Shown in pieces: positions 1-7,852 of a DNA stretch of 64,000 nucleotides (its first letter is position 1; each line of letters opens with the position of its first letter). The notes beneath the pieces are model-generated. The model did not search any database. It was given only the letters and a program-made list of their open reading frames with translations, and had not been told where the DNA came from. Source of the DNA: Pseudomonas sp. 14P_8.1_Bac3 (GTDB lineage Bacteria; Pseudomonadota; Gammaproteobacteria; Pseudomonadales; Pseudomonadaceae); assembly GCF_025466085.1 (NCBI RefSeq), contig NZ_JANLOD010000078.1, positions 186,001 to 250,000 on the forward strand, read 5' to 3'. The position numbers and the translations under genes are program-made.

Positions 1-1468
1 GCCCCGAGTCGGGGGAGAACAGCTCCCAGTAATCCGGGAAGCGCTGGGTGTGGCCGAGGCCCGCGTACAGGGTGGTCGGGCTGTCGGCCAGGTCGTGTTC
101 GTAGCGAATGAAACCGCTCGGCAGGGTGTCGGCGCGGGTGTCGTCAGCGGTCGGGTTCGGGCGGGTCATCATTCCGGAGCCGGTGGTTGGCCGGAAATCC
201 TTGGCCGACGCCCGATCGAACCGGGCGCCGCCGATCAGGCGATCGCGGTCGGCGGCGTACCAGGTCAGTTCGCTGAACACACCGTAGTTGTGGAAGTTGG
301 CGTCCTTGCTGTACGGCAAGTCCTTGTAGGTGTCGATGCCCATGCTGCTGCGTTCGCGGTGTTCGTTGGTCTGCGCATCGAGGCCGCTGATCAGCTGCAC
401 ATCGGCCCAACGCCAGGTGGCCTTGATCCGCGCGCCAAGGGTGCGACGGTCGACATTGGACGCCATCGGCCCTGCCATCATTCCGGTGCCGGAGGGCGTG
501 CGCAGGGTGTAGTTGTCCATCACATGATCGGCGTAGTTGTAGTAGATCTGCGCTTCGACCTTGTCCAGCACCTCGCCGATGCCGGATTTCTCGAAGCGCA
601 GGCCGAGGCTTTCGCGCTTGAATTGCGAACCGTCCATGCCGCGTCCGGCGTACCGCGCTTCGCCATCACCCTTGCCGGCAGTGAGTTCCAGCAGGGTGTC
701 GGCGTCCGGTGTCCAGCCGACGGCGACGTCGCCGTTCCACTTGTCGTAGCGTGAGGCCACGGTGTCGTTGTTGCCGTCCCGGTAATCGTCGGAATGCGCG
801 GTGTTGCCGATCACCCGTACGTAACCCTGCGGGCCGCCAGCAGCAGCATCCACCACCTTATCGAAACGGCCGTGGGAGCCGGCCAGTACGCTGGCGTTCA
901 GCCGTGTGCCCAGTTCGCCGAAGCTTTCCGGCTCACGCTCGAACAGGACGGTGCCCGCGGACGCGCCGGGTCCCCAAAGCACGGTTTGCGGACCTTTGAT
1001 AACGGTGAGTTTGTCGTAGGTTTCCGGAGAGATGTAGGAGGTCGGTGCGTCCATCCGGCCGGGGCAGGCGCCGAGCATCTGGCCGCCGTTGGTGAGGATG
1101 TTCAGCCGCGAGCCGAACATTCCACGCAGCACCGGGTCGCCGTTGGTGCCGCCGTTGCGCACCAGCGCGAAGCCGGGAATGGTCTTCAGGTAATCACCAC
1201 CGTCGCTGGCCGGCACCGGTTGGCGCGGGTCCTTGGGGTCGGTGACGATGGTCAGCGGAGAGCTCGGCGCGATGGCGGTGATCACCGTCGGGCTCAGCTC
1301 TTCAGGGTGGCCGGCGTGGTCATCGGCCAGCGCCATGGGGGTCAGCAATACGCCGCAAAGGACGGCGGTGGCGTGCCTGAAACGCACGCGCGTTTCGTTG
1401 AGGGCAAAAGTGGCCTGGGCTGTGCTCAAGCCTGTGTCAGCAGAAAAACGGGACATGACAATTTCCAT
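1..1468 (-). CDS. oprC: TonB-dependent copper receptor OprC, 5' part (runs off the left edge)
   Basis: Outer-membrane TonB-dependent channel for copper. About 489 codons are present; the C-terminal barrel lies beyond position 1. An unusually long leader ends near residue 48 (ALADD). The plug domain follows, with the family signature around SPLTIVTDPKDPRQP, then GMFGSRLNILTNGG and VIKGPQTVLWGPGASAGTV. A CPGRM segment at about residues 135-139 matches the CxxxM copper-binding site known from P. aeruginosa OprC (family knowledge); I could not pick out the partner HxM pair with certainty. Beta-barrel sequence starts at about residue 190. Starts considered: ATG at 1468 and an in-frame ATG at 1456. 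It sits downstream of two DUF2946 genes and a PCu(A)C chaperone on the same strand, which fits a copper-acquisition or copper-homeostasis group. A REP pair separates it from them, so transcription may be independent. Confidence 0.9.
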   Translation of the reverse strand, partial: MEIVMSRFSADTGLSTAQATFALNETRVRFRHATAVLCGVLLTPMALADDHAGHPEELSPTVITAIAPSSPLTIVTDPKDPRQPVPASDGGDYLKTIPGFALVRNGGTNGDPVLRGMFGSRLNILTNGGQMLGACPGRMDAPTSYISPETYDKLTVIKGPQTVLWGPGASAGTVLFEREPESFGELGTRLNASVLAGSHGRFDKVVDAAAGGPQGYVRVIGNTAHSDDYRDGNNDTVASRYDKWNGDVAVGWTPDADTLLELTAGKGDGEARYAGRGMDGSQFKRESLGLRFEKSGIGEVLDKVEAQIYYNYADHVMDNYTLRTPSGTGMMAGPMASNVDRRTLGARIKATWRWADVQLISGLDAQTNEHRERSSMGIDTYKDLPYSKDANFHNYGVFSELTWYAADRDRLIGGARFDRASAKDFRPTTGSGMMTRPNPTADDTRADTLPSGFIRYEHDLADSPTTLYAGLGHTQRFPDYWELFSPDSG

Positions 1469-1509
1469 CGAACAGTCGTAAACGACACGGCCGGCAGCCG
1501 ACGCATCTC

Positions 1510-1601
1510 CTGTGGGAGCGGACTTGCTCGCGAATGTTGCATGTCATTCAGCGTTGATGTCGGCTGATGCACCGCATTCGCGAGCAAGCCCGCTCCCACA
1601 G
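1510..1601. repeat. REP pair (inverted, REPIN-like)
   Basis: Two inverted copies of a Pseudomonas REP core (TGTGGGAGCGGACTTGCTCG and its complement) face each other around a spacer of about 45 bp, between oprC and the upstream DUF2946 gene. The transcript could form one long hairpin. Confidence 0.85.
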
Positions 1602-1646
1602 TTGGCTGTGGCTGTCTTGCGGACCGTGTGAGATCGGGCTAGGTGT

Positions 1647-2096
1647 TTACGCGACGGTCGGTGGGGCGCGGGTGCGGGCGCCGGGGAAAAAGGTGGGCCG
1701 GGCGTGGCCCAGGCGGATGGCGGGGGTGTTGAAGGTGCTGGTTGTTGGCGTATCGAACGCAACGAAAGACTGGCCGCCGGTCAGCGCCGGGCAATTGAAC
1801 AGCAGGCTGCAATAGCCGCATTTCTCCCACATCGCGTGATGGGCGGGCTGGGGAGGGCAGTGCTCGGCGGCGGGTTGTGCTTCATGGCTGCCATGGGACA
1901 TCCCCGGCATGTCCATGCTCATGTCCATCGACAGGCTCATGGCCATCGAGGACGCGCGCTGATCCATCGGCATCGACTGGGAAATCAGCGGACCGATGAA
2001 GATCATCAACATGGCGAACAGGCTGATCCAGCTGCCGCGGGTCAGGCTCAAGGGCTGACGACTGCGGGCGGAAGGCCTGGCGCTAAGCGGGCGCAT
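1647..2096 (-). CDS. DUF2946 family protein (copper cluster)
   Basis: About 149 residues. One hydrophobic segment (ISLFAMLMIFIGPLI) lies near the N-terminus. A Met/His-rich stretch follows (SMDMSMDMPGMSHGSH), then a Cys/His region (EHCPPQ, MWEKCGYCSLLFNCP). Met/His/Cys-rich sequence of this kind is typical of DUF2946 proteins found beside OprC and PCu(A)C genes and suggests periplasmic copper binding, though the biochemical role is not established. Start chosen at ATG 2096; an in-frame TTG at 2117 immediately follows the stop of the chaperone gene and would give 156 residues, so tight translational coupling is possible. Probably co-transcribed with the two upstream copper genes. Confidence 0.75.
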   Translation of the reverse strand: MRPLSARPSARSRQPLSLTRGSWISLFAMLMIFIGPLISQSMPMDQRASSMAMSLSMDMSMDMPGMSHGSHEAQPAAEHCPPQPAHHAMWEKCGYCSLLFNCPALTGGQSFVAFDTPTTSTFNTPAIRLGHARPTFFPGARTRAPPTVA

Positions 2097-2117
2097 GGAC
2101 GTATTCGACTCTGGCAA

Positions 2118-2597
2118 TTACGGGTTGTGCGCGTGGGCTTGCTGACCGTCGGGCGCGGTTTTTTGCACCGCGACGTCGACGGTCACGTCACCGGACTTTT
2201 CGAAATGCAGGGTCAGCGGAAAACGCTTGCCGTCGCTCAGCAGGCTGCGGTCTTTCAGCTCCAGCAGCATGACGTGATAGGCCATCGGCGCGAACGTGAC
2301 ATTGCCACCGGGCGGGATCTCGACCGTCGACACCTGCTGCATTTTCATCAGGTCGTTCTGCATCACGTGCTCATGCAACTGGGCAATGCCGGCAATGGGC
2401 GAGTCGACGCTGAGCAGTTTGTCCGCCGTTTTACCGTTGTTGTGAATCACGAAGTACGCCGCCACAGTCGGCGCGTTGGGTGGCAGTTCCTGCGACCAGG
2501 GATGCGCGATTTCCAGCGCGCCCGCCTGGTATTCATGGGCATTGGCAAAACAGGCAGGCAACAGCAGCGCAGCCAGAACGATGAGTTTGTTCAACAT
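2118..2597 (-). CDS. Periplasmic copper chaperone PCu(A)C
   Basis: 159 residues with a clear signal peptide (MLNKLIVLAALLLPACFANA, cleaved before HEYQAG). The family copper site is visible: HEHVM..LMKM followed by YHVM, that is H(M)x10Mx21HxM. PCu(A)C proteins bind Cu(I) in the periplasm and pass it on, classically to the CuA site of cytochrome oxidase; in this setting a role in delivering copper to or from OprC and the DUF2946 proteins is plausible but inferred. A His-rich tail (QQAHAHNP) is also present. It lies between two DUF2946 genes, 47 bp downstream of the first and touching the second. Confidence 0.9.
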   Translation of the reverse strand: MLNKLIVLAALLLPACFANAHEYQAGALEIAHPWSQELPPNAPTVAAYFVIHNNGKTADKLLSVDSPIAGIAQLHEHVMQNDLMKMQQVSTVEIPPGGNVTFAPMAYHVMLLELKDRSLLSDGKRFPLTLHFEKSGDVTVDVAVQKTAPDGQQAHAHNP

Positions 2598-2644
2598 GGC
2601 AGTTCTCCGGGAGATTCAAAACGCAGGTCAATTGCGAGAAGGAA

Positions 2645-3043
2645 TCACACCAGAGGGGACGCGCGGGGATTGAGGCTCGGCCATTGCTGGCGCGGCGTGG
2701 GTGTGTCGAGCGTGGTGGCGGGCAGGTTTCTGTTGGCCTCGAAACGTGCGACATACAGCTGCGGTACATGCCCGGGCAACGCCACCAGCGGCGCGGAACC
2801 GGAGCAGCACCAGCAATGCTGCATGTTGGAGTGTTCGTCGCTCTGCGGCGCCTTCTGCTCGATATCGCCCAGCGAAATCGCCACCATCCTGGTGCCGCTG
2901 GACGTACAAAAGCTGCCCCACAACAGCTGTTCCGCGGGCGCTTTCGCCGTCTGCGCCATCGCTCCGGTCATCGGCATGGCGAGCATGTTGAACAGCACTG
3001 CGAAGCAGGCGATCCAGGCAATTGCGAGCCGTTGTCGGGACAT
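2645..3043 (-). CDS. DUF2946 family protein (first gene of the copper cluster)
   Basis: 132 residues with an N-terminal signal or anchor segment (IAWIACFAVLFNMLAMPMTGAMA). A conserved MQHCWCCSG motif sits near residue 78 and is shared in type with the Cys cluster of the second DUF2946 protein downstream, so the two are probably distant paralogues. It is the first gene of the leftward copper group. Function is unknown; metal binding is inferred from the Cys/His/Met content and from the neighbouring copper chaperone and OprC. Confidence 0.75.
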   Translation of the reverse strand: MSRQRLAIAWIACFAVLFNMLAMPMTGAMAQTAKAPAEQLLWGSFCTSSGTRMVAISLGDIEQKAPQSDEHSNMQHCWCCSGSAPLVALPGHVPQLYVARFEANRNLPATTLDTPTPRQQWPSLNPRASPLV

Positions 3044-3160
3044 GGGGCGGATCCGGTTGAGTGGGCGATCAGGCGCGGCTATTTAGCCTGATCAGTGCCG
3101 ATAAGTAAAAAGGCTGCGTGCGGTGTGGTGTCGCAGCGCGAGGTCCGATTGCTCCTGCGT

Positions 3161-3484
3161 TTAACTCGCACGTACCGCATGAACTTCCATATTTACTCCA
3201 AGCGTAGCCCGAATTACGGCGAAGATTGCTGCCAGGTTATCCATGCTTGGGTTGCCTTTGGCGGACAACATTCGATGCAGGCTTTTACTGGGTCTTGCCG
3301 TTTCCTTTGCCAGCTCTTCGAAACCAACAGTGGCGTTGACCAGATCACGCAGGATGATCCTCGCCATTTCAGGCTCACCGTTAAGAAACAGAGTAGCAGC
3401 CTCATCCAGCAGTGCCTGAGCGAACTCGGGGTCCCGCTGGGCGCGCTCGGCAATGGTGTGTTTGTAGCTTCGGGTGAGTGCCAT
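3161..3484 (-). CDS. Antitoxin, HigA/HTH type
   Basis: 107-residue helix-turn-helix protein of the addiction-module antidote type. The HTH is at about residues 55-95 (FEELAKETARPSKSLHRML, then NPSMDNLAAIFAVI). It begins 4 bp after the stop of the toxin gene, giving the toxin-first order typical of HigBA-like systems. It should bind and neutralise the toxin and repress the shared promoter. The low-GC look of this pair compared with its copper and cobalamin neighbours suits a mobile cassette. Confidence 0.85.
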   Translation of the reverse strand: MALTRSYKHTIAERAQRDPEFAQALLDEAATLFLNGEPEMARIILRDLVNATVGFEELAKETARPSKSLHRMLSAKGNPSMDNLAAIFAVIRATLGVNMEVHAVRAS

Positions 3485-3488
3485 AACT

Positions 3489-3824
3489 TTACCTTCGATT
3501 GCGCTCGGCTTTTTTTCGGGTACGGAATTCGCTTATGAGGGACTTTGCTTGTTTGATGTCGGATTTTTGGGTGGACTTGTCGCCTCCGCCAAAAAGGATG
3601 ATTAAGCGCTTGCCCTCCTGAACCAGGTAGATTCGGTAGCCCGGCCCCCAATTTATTCGATACTCGCCAAGGCCTTCGGACCACTTGATGTTAGAAGTGT
3701 TGCCTGACTCCAGTCTTAACAGCGCGTTAGACACCTTAACGGCTGCCTGCGCATCCAACGTGGAAAACCAGTGTCCAAACGGACTTGTTTCGTTTTCCCG
3801 CAAATATTCTTCGAGTGTTATCAC
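3489..3824 (-). CDS. RelE/HigB-type toxin
   Basis: About 111 residues of the RelE/ParE superfamily, phage Gp49/HigB branch. Visible family features are the segment FGHWFSTLDAQAAVKVSNAL, then GLGEYRINWGPGYRIYL, then LLFGGGDKSTQ-like sequence (LFGGGDKSTQKSDIKQA) and a basic C-terminus. The family cleaves mRNA on the ribosome; the basic residues and YRIY strand fit, but activity is inferred. Start is uncertain: GTG at 3824 gives a family-like length; an in-frame TTG at 3845 would add seven residues. It is followed after 4 bp by its HTH antitoxin. Confidence 0.85.
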   Translation of the reverse strand: MITLEEYLRENETSPFGHWFSTLDAQAAVKVSNALLRLESGNTSNIKWSEGLGEYRINWGPGYRIYLVQEGKRLIILFGGGDKSTQKSDIKQAKSLISEFRTRKKAERNRR

Positions 3825-3880
3825 AGGCGGCCCTGAAGGTAACAAATAGGTTACTGTTCATGCAAGCCAGTGATCTTGCC

Positions 3881-4606
3881 TCATAGCGCCGTAGTCGCCA
3901 ACGCGGCAAATGTTTCTTCTAGCGTCAGAAACTCCCGATCCACCCCCGGCAAAATCGGCCGCCTCAATACCAACACCGGCACCCCACGCTCCCGCGCCAC
4001 TTCCAGCTTCGGCTCAGTGGCGGTACTGCCGCTGTTTTTGCTGATCAGCACATCGATTTGCCGACGCTCAAACAATGCGCGCTCATCGTCGATCAGGAAC
4101 GGCCCGCGGGCGCCGATCACTTCGCAGCGCCCGTTGCCCGGGTACACGTCCAACGCACGCAAGGTCCAGAATTGCTCCGGGGGGATTTCGTGCAGGTGTT
4201 GCAGGGGTTCGCGGCCGAGGGTGAACAGCGGGCGACGGAACGGTTTCAGTGCTTCGATCAGCTCGGCCCAGCCGTTGACGTCGCGCCAGTCATCCCCGGC
4301 CTGCGGTTGCCAGGCCGGGCGCCGGAGTGCCCAGCAGGGAATGCCGGTCAATTGCGCGGCGGTTGCGGCGTTCTGGCTGATTTGTGCGGCGTAGGGATGC
4401 GTGGCGTCCAGCAGCAGATCAACGCCTTCATCGCGAATGAACTGCGCCAAACCTTCAGCGCCACCGTAACCACCGACGCGAACCTGGCAGGCCAGATCGC
4501 TCGGCACGCGACCGACACCGGCCAGGCTGTAGATGTGCTCCGGCCCCAGCGTGCGGGCAATCGCCAGTGCTTCCGTTACACCACCGAGCAGCAATATGCG
4601 TTTCAT
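3881..4606 (-). CDS. cobK: Precorrin-6A reductase CobK (CbiJ family)
   Basis: 241 residues. NADPH-dependent reduction of precorrin-6A in cobalamin synthesis. Family signatures: N-terminal MKRILLLGGVTEA, DATHPYA near residue 65 and SKNSGSTATEPK near residue 195. A longer upstream reading exists (to 4717), but the MKRILLLGG start is the conserved one, and its ATG overlaps the cbiD stop by four bases (ATGA), so the two are translationally coupled. Last gene of the leftward cobL-cbiD-cobK operon, the same order as in P. aeruginosa. Confidence 0.93.
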   Translation of the reverse strand: MKRILLLGGVTEALAIARTLGPEHIYSLAGVGRVPSDLACQVRVGGYGGAEGLAQFIRDEGVDLLLDATHPYAAQISQNAATAAQLTGIPCWALRRPAWQPQAGDDWRDVNGWAELIEALKPFRRPLFTLGREPLQHLHEIPPEQFWTLRALDVYPGNGRCEVIGARGPFLIDDERALFERRQIDVLISKNSGSTATEPKLEVARERGVPVLVLRRPILPGVDREFLTLEETFAALATTAL

Positions 4607-5700
4607 TGAAAAACGCCCGCCTGGCCGACGATTCCGCCCTGGCGATCGATCGCGAAGACCTCGACCTGCACCTGCGCCGGCACCACGCTGCGTGCAAATG
4701 CCAGGGCGTGCTGACACACCGCATCACCGAGGGCGATGCCGGCCGCGCTGGCCATCGCCAGGGCTTGCTGGCTGGTGTTGGCCTCGCGGATCGCCCGTTG
4801 CAAGGCTTGATCGGCACCCACCGTTGCGGCCCATTCGGCCAGTTGCGGCAGGTCGATGCTCGAATGCCGGCTGTGCAAATCCATGTGCCCGGCCGCCAGT
4901 TTGCTGATCTTGCCAAAGCCGCCGCACAGGCTGAGTTTATCCACAGGTACTTTGCGCAAGTGCTTGAGCACGGCGCCGACGAAGTCACCCATTTCTATCA
5001 GGGCGATTTCCGGCAGGTCGTACACCCGGCGCATGGTGTCTTCGCTGGCATTGCCGGTGCACGCGGCGATGTGCCGGTAACCGTTGGTTTTCGCCACATC
5101 GATACCTTGGTGGATCGAGGCGATGTACGCCGCGCAGGAGAAGGGCCGGACGATGCCGCTGGTGCCGAGAATCGACAAACCGCCGAGAATGCCGAGCCTT
5201 GGGTTCATGGTTTTCAGCGCCAGTGCTTCGCCGCCCTCGACGTTGATCGTTACCTCGAAGCCGCCTTCATAGCCAAGCGCCTGCGCCAGCGCGGTCAGGT
5301 GGTCGGTGATCATCTTGCGCGGCACCGGGTTGATCGCCGGCTCGCCGACACCCAACACCAGCCCCGGCCGGGTGACCGTGCCCACGCCTCGACCGGCAAT
5401 GAAGCGGATGCCCGGCCCGGCGCACAATCGCACCTGGGAAAACAGCAGCGCGCCGTGGGTCACGTCGGGGTCGTCGCCGGCATCCTTGATCGTGCCGGCC
5501 TCGGCGCCGTCCGCCAGCAGGCGACAGAATTCCAGGCGCATCTGCACGTGCTTGCCTTTGGGCAGGACGATGTCCACGGCATCCGCGCTCGCGCCGCCGA
5601 GCAGCAAGCGCGCGGCGGCGAGGCTGGTGGCGGTGGCGCAGCTGCCGGTGGTCAGGCCGCTGCGCAGGGGCGCGGGTTGTTCGGCGGTTTCGTCACGCAT
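4603..5700 (-). CDS. cbiD: Cobalt-precorrin-5B C(1)-methyltransferase CbiD
   Basis: 365 residues. CbiD transfers methyl to C-1 with ring contraction chemistry in the anaerobic-type route. Recognised by the N-terminal RSGLTTGSCATATSLAAA, GAGIRF-like segment (CAGPGIRFIAGRGVGTVT) and GTSGIVRPFSCAAY. It overlaps cobL by 8 bp and cobK by 4 bp. It sits in a cluster that also carries the oxygen-dependent type CobG, a mix seen in other pseudomonads, where CbiD stands in for CobF. Confidence 0.95.
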   Translation of the reverse strand: MRDETAEQPAPLRSGLTTGSCATATSLAAARLLLGGASADAVDIVLPKGKHVQMRLEFCRLLADGAEAGTIKDAGDDPDVTHGALLFSQVRLCAGPGIRFIAGRGVGTVTRPGLVLGVGEPAINPVPRKMITDHLTALAQALGYEGGFEVTINVEGGEALALKTMNPRLGILGGLSILGTSGIVRPFSCAAYIASIHQGIDVAKTNGYRHIAACTGNASEDTMRRVYDLPEIALIEMGDFVGAVLKHLRKVPVDKLSLCGGFGKISKLAAGHMDLHSRHSSIDLPQLAEWAATVGADQALQRAIREANTSQQALAMASAAGIALGDAVCQHALAFARSVVPAQVQVEVFAIDRQGGIVGQAGVFQ

Positions 5701-6904
5701 CGAAGGGCTTGACCACGTCCAGCAGGCTAATCGGCAGCGCCTGGCGCCAGGTGTCGAAGTCGCCCAGCGGTTGCGCCTGGGCGATGTGGATCCGCGTCAA
5801 CTCACCGCCATGTTGCTCGCGCCAGGCCATCAGGGTCATCTCGCTTTGCAGCGTCACGGCGTTGGCGACCAGCCGGCCGCCGGGTTTCAACTCAGCCCAG
5901 CAAGTGTCCAGGACACCCTCGCGGGTCACACCGCCGCCGATGAAAATTGCATCCGGGCGTTCAAGTCCGGCGAGGGCCTGCGGCGCCTGGCCACGAATCA
6001 GTTGCAGGCCGGGTACGCCGAGTGCGTCGCGGTTGTGCTCGATCAACCGTTGCCGTCCCTCATCGGCCTCGATGGCCAGCGCCCGGCAACTGGGATGGGC
6101 GCGCATCCACTCGATACCGATCGAACCGCTGCCGGCGCCGACATCCCACAGCAACTCACCGGGAGTCGGCGCCAGACGCGCGAGGGTGATTGCACGCACA
6201 TCGCGTTTGGTCAGTTGGCCGTCGTGCCTGAAGGCCGAATCCGGCAGGCCGGCCAGTCGCGACAGGCGCGGTGTATGGGCGTCGGCGATGCATTCGATGG
6301 CGACCAGGTTCAGGTCCGCAACCGGCGGATCGGCCCAGTCCCTGGCGACACCCTCGATGCGCCGCTCGGCGGCACCGCCCAGATGTTCCAGCACGCTCAG
6401 GCGGCTGGGGCCGAACCCGCGCTCGCGCAACAGCGCGGCAATCGCGGCCGGACTCTGGCCGTCGTTGCTGAGCACCAGCAAGCGCACCCCGCTGAACAAT
6501 TGCGCGTTGAGCGCTGCCACCGGCCGCGCGACGACCGACAGCGTGACCACCTCCTGCAACGGCCAGCCCATTCGCGCGGCGGCCAAAGAGCAGGAGGAGG
6601 GCGCCGGCAGGATCAGCATGTCGTCGCTGGGCAGTTGCCGCGCGAGGCTGGCGCCGACGCCGAAAAACATCGGATCCCCGCTGGCCAGTACGCACACCGG
6701 CTCGCCGCGCAGTGCCAACAGTGGATCGAGGCAAAACGGGCTCGGCCAGCGTTCACGCTCGCCGCGAATGCACGGCGGCAACAGGTCGAGTTGCCGCTGG
6801 CCGCCGAAGATCCGCGTTGCACGCAACAGGGCGTGCCGGGCGTTCTTGCCCAGGCCTTTGAAACCGTCTTCACCGATGCCAATGATTGTCAGCCAGGGCG
6901 TCAT
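5693..6904 (-). CDS. cobL: Precorrin-6Y C5,15-methyltransferase (decarboxylating) CobL
   Basis: 403 residues, a CbiE-CbiT fusion. The N-terminal half is the CbiE-type tetrapyrrole methylase (TIIGIGEDGFKGL; LASGDPMFFGVG). The C-terminal half is the CbiT-type Rossmann methyltransferase with the SAM motif LWDVGAGSGSIGIEW and decarboxylase function. ATG 6904 is preceded by a good Shine-Dalgarno (GAGGAG). First gene of the leftward cobalamin operon; the promoter must lie in 6905-7077, between it and the divergent unknown gene. Confidence 0.95.
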   Translation of the reverse strand: MTPWLTIIGIGEDGFKGLGKNARHALLRATRIFGGQRQLDLLPPCIRGERERWPSPFCLDPLLALRGEPVCVLASGDPMFFGVGASLARQLPSDDMLILPAPSSCSLAAARMGWPLQEVVTLSVVARPVAALNAQLFSGVRLLVLSNDGQSPAAIAALLRERGFGPSRLSVLEHLGGAAERRIEGVARDWADPPVADLNLVAIECIADAHTPRLSRLAGLPDSAFRHDGQLTKRDVRAITLARLAPTPGELLWDVGAGSGSIGIEWMRAHPSCRALAIEADEGRQRLIEHNRDALGVPGLQLIRGQAPQALAGLERPDAIFIGGGVTREGVLDTCWAELKPGGRLVANAVTLQSEMTLMAWREQHGGELTRIHIAQAQPLGDFDTWRQALPISLLDVVKPFDA

Positions 6905-7077
6905 GCCTGCTCCTCGAAAAAACGACCCACAGCATGAAGTGCAACCGGGTTCGGGCCTGGGCGGGATGATACCGCGCGGCGTTAAATATCTTGAGTCATA
7001 TCGTTGATTGTTGGTCGGGCGGGTATCCGCTTAGGTTGAGCGGCGGTTAACCCGTCAACCTCTGAAAAAGGAATTTT

Positions 7078-7755
7078 ATGTTCGAGACCTCTGTGACGTT
7101 TCCCCCACGCAAGCCGAGCGGTGATACCCATGCAGCGCTGGCCGGAAGCACGCTTGTGGCGGTCGCCGCCGGTGTATCGGAAGACGATGAGCAAATCGCC
7201 CTGGATTGCGCGCTTTACCTGGAGCAGTACACCGACACCCGCTATGACCGCGAAACCCAGTGGTATGAGTGGTTGCAGCATTACACGCTGGGGTTGTGGA
7301 ATCTGGGCTGGATTCACCAGCGCCCGAAGATGCTCGAAAGCCGCAAGGTGGTGTTGTCGGAACCGATTACCCGGGAAATTCTGCAAACCCTCAGGCCCCA
7401 GGCGAGTTCTGACCTGTACAGCGCCGCCCTGCACGCGTTCGAGATGCTGAAAGACAACGTACAGGCGTCCAGGTTACTGGCGCAGAACAGTGGACGAATC
7501 CGCGGGCGACAGTTTCAAACCATGCCCTGCGCCTATGACGCCAAGGGCCGGCTGACGCTCATGCTGGTCCACGCCTGGTACGTGGCGGCGGTGAACCCGG
7601 AGCAGTTTCTGTTCATCAAGTGGAAGGATCACGACGCGACGCTGATTCAACACTACGGGACGTTCACCCTGGACCGGCAGCGCTTCGACAAGGTGGCCGC
7701 GACGATGCGGGCGAAAATCAGCGAACGCAGCCGCGACTATCTGCTGCGGATATAG
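7078..7755 (+). CDS. Unknown protein, member A of a three-gene paralogous family
   Basis: 225 residues, no signal peptide or membrane segment seen, function not recognised. Its shared blocks with the protein at 12419-13174 are RETQ..W..YT.GL...GW (residues 58-78), GRQFQTMPC (143-151), FLFIKW (177-182) and TLDRQRF (197-203). In the other protein the corresponding blocks are RETQ...W...Y..AL..CGW, ANFQIVPC, VLFFKF and TLNRRAY. It lies in the divergent interval between the two cobalamin operons, where I recall no gene in P. aeruginosa, so it looks like an insertion. Start ATG 7078 has a good Shine-Dalgarno (AAGGA) 7 bp upstream. Confidence 0.75.
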   Translation: MFETSVTFPPRKPSGDTHAALAGSTLVAVAAGVSEDDEQIALDCALYLEQYTDTRYDRETQWYEWLQHYTLGLWNLGWIHQRPKMLESRKVVLSEPITREILQTLRPQASSDLYSAALHAFEMLKDNVQASRLLAQNSGRIRGRQFQTMPCAYDAKGRLTLMLVHAWYVAAVNPEQFLFIKWKDHDATLIQHYGTFTLDRQRFDKVAATMRAKISERSRDYLLRI

Positions 7756-7852
7756 GCAGCGCCGCGCAAGTGGGGCGATTAACGCTGGTCGTCCGACAGG
7801 CTTTTCATCCGTTGTTGCAAAGCAGGCATAATACCGCCGCTTCGCCCGCGAA

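Noticed and set aside
5306..6937. A 543-codon frame opposite cobL and cbiD
   Set aside because: Antisense shadow; the minus-strand genes are complete and typical.
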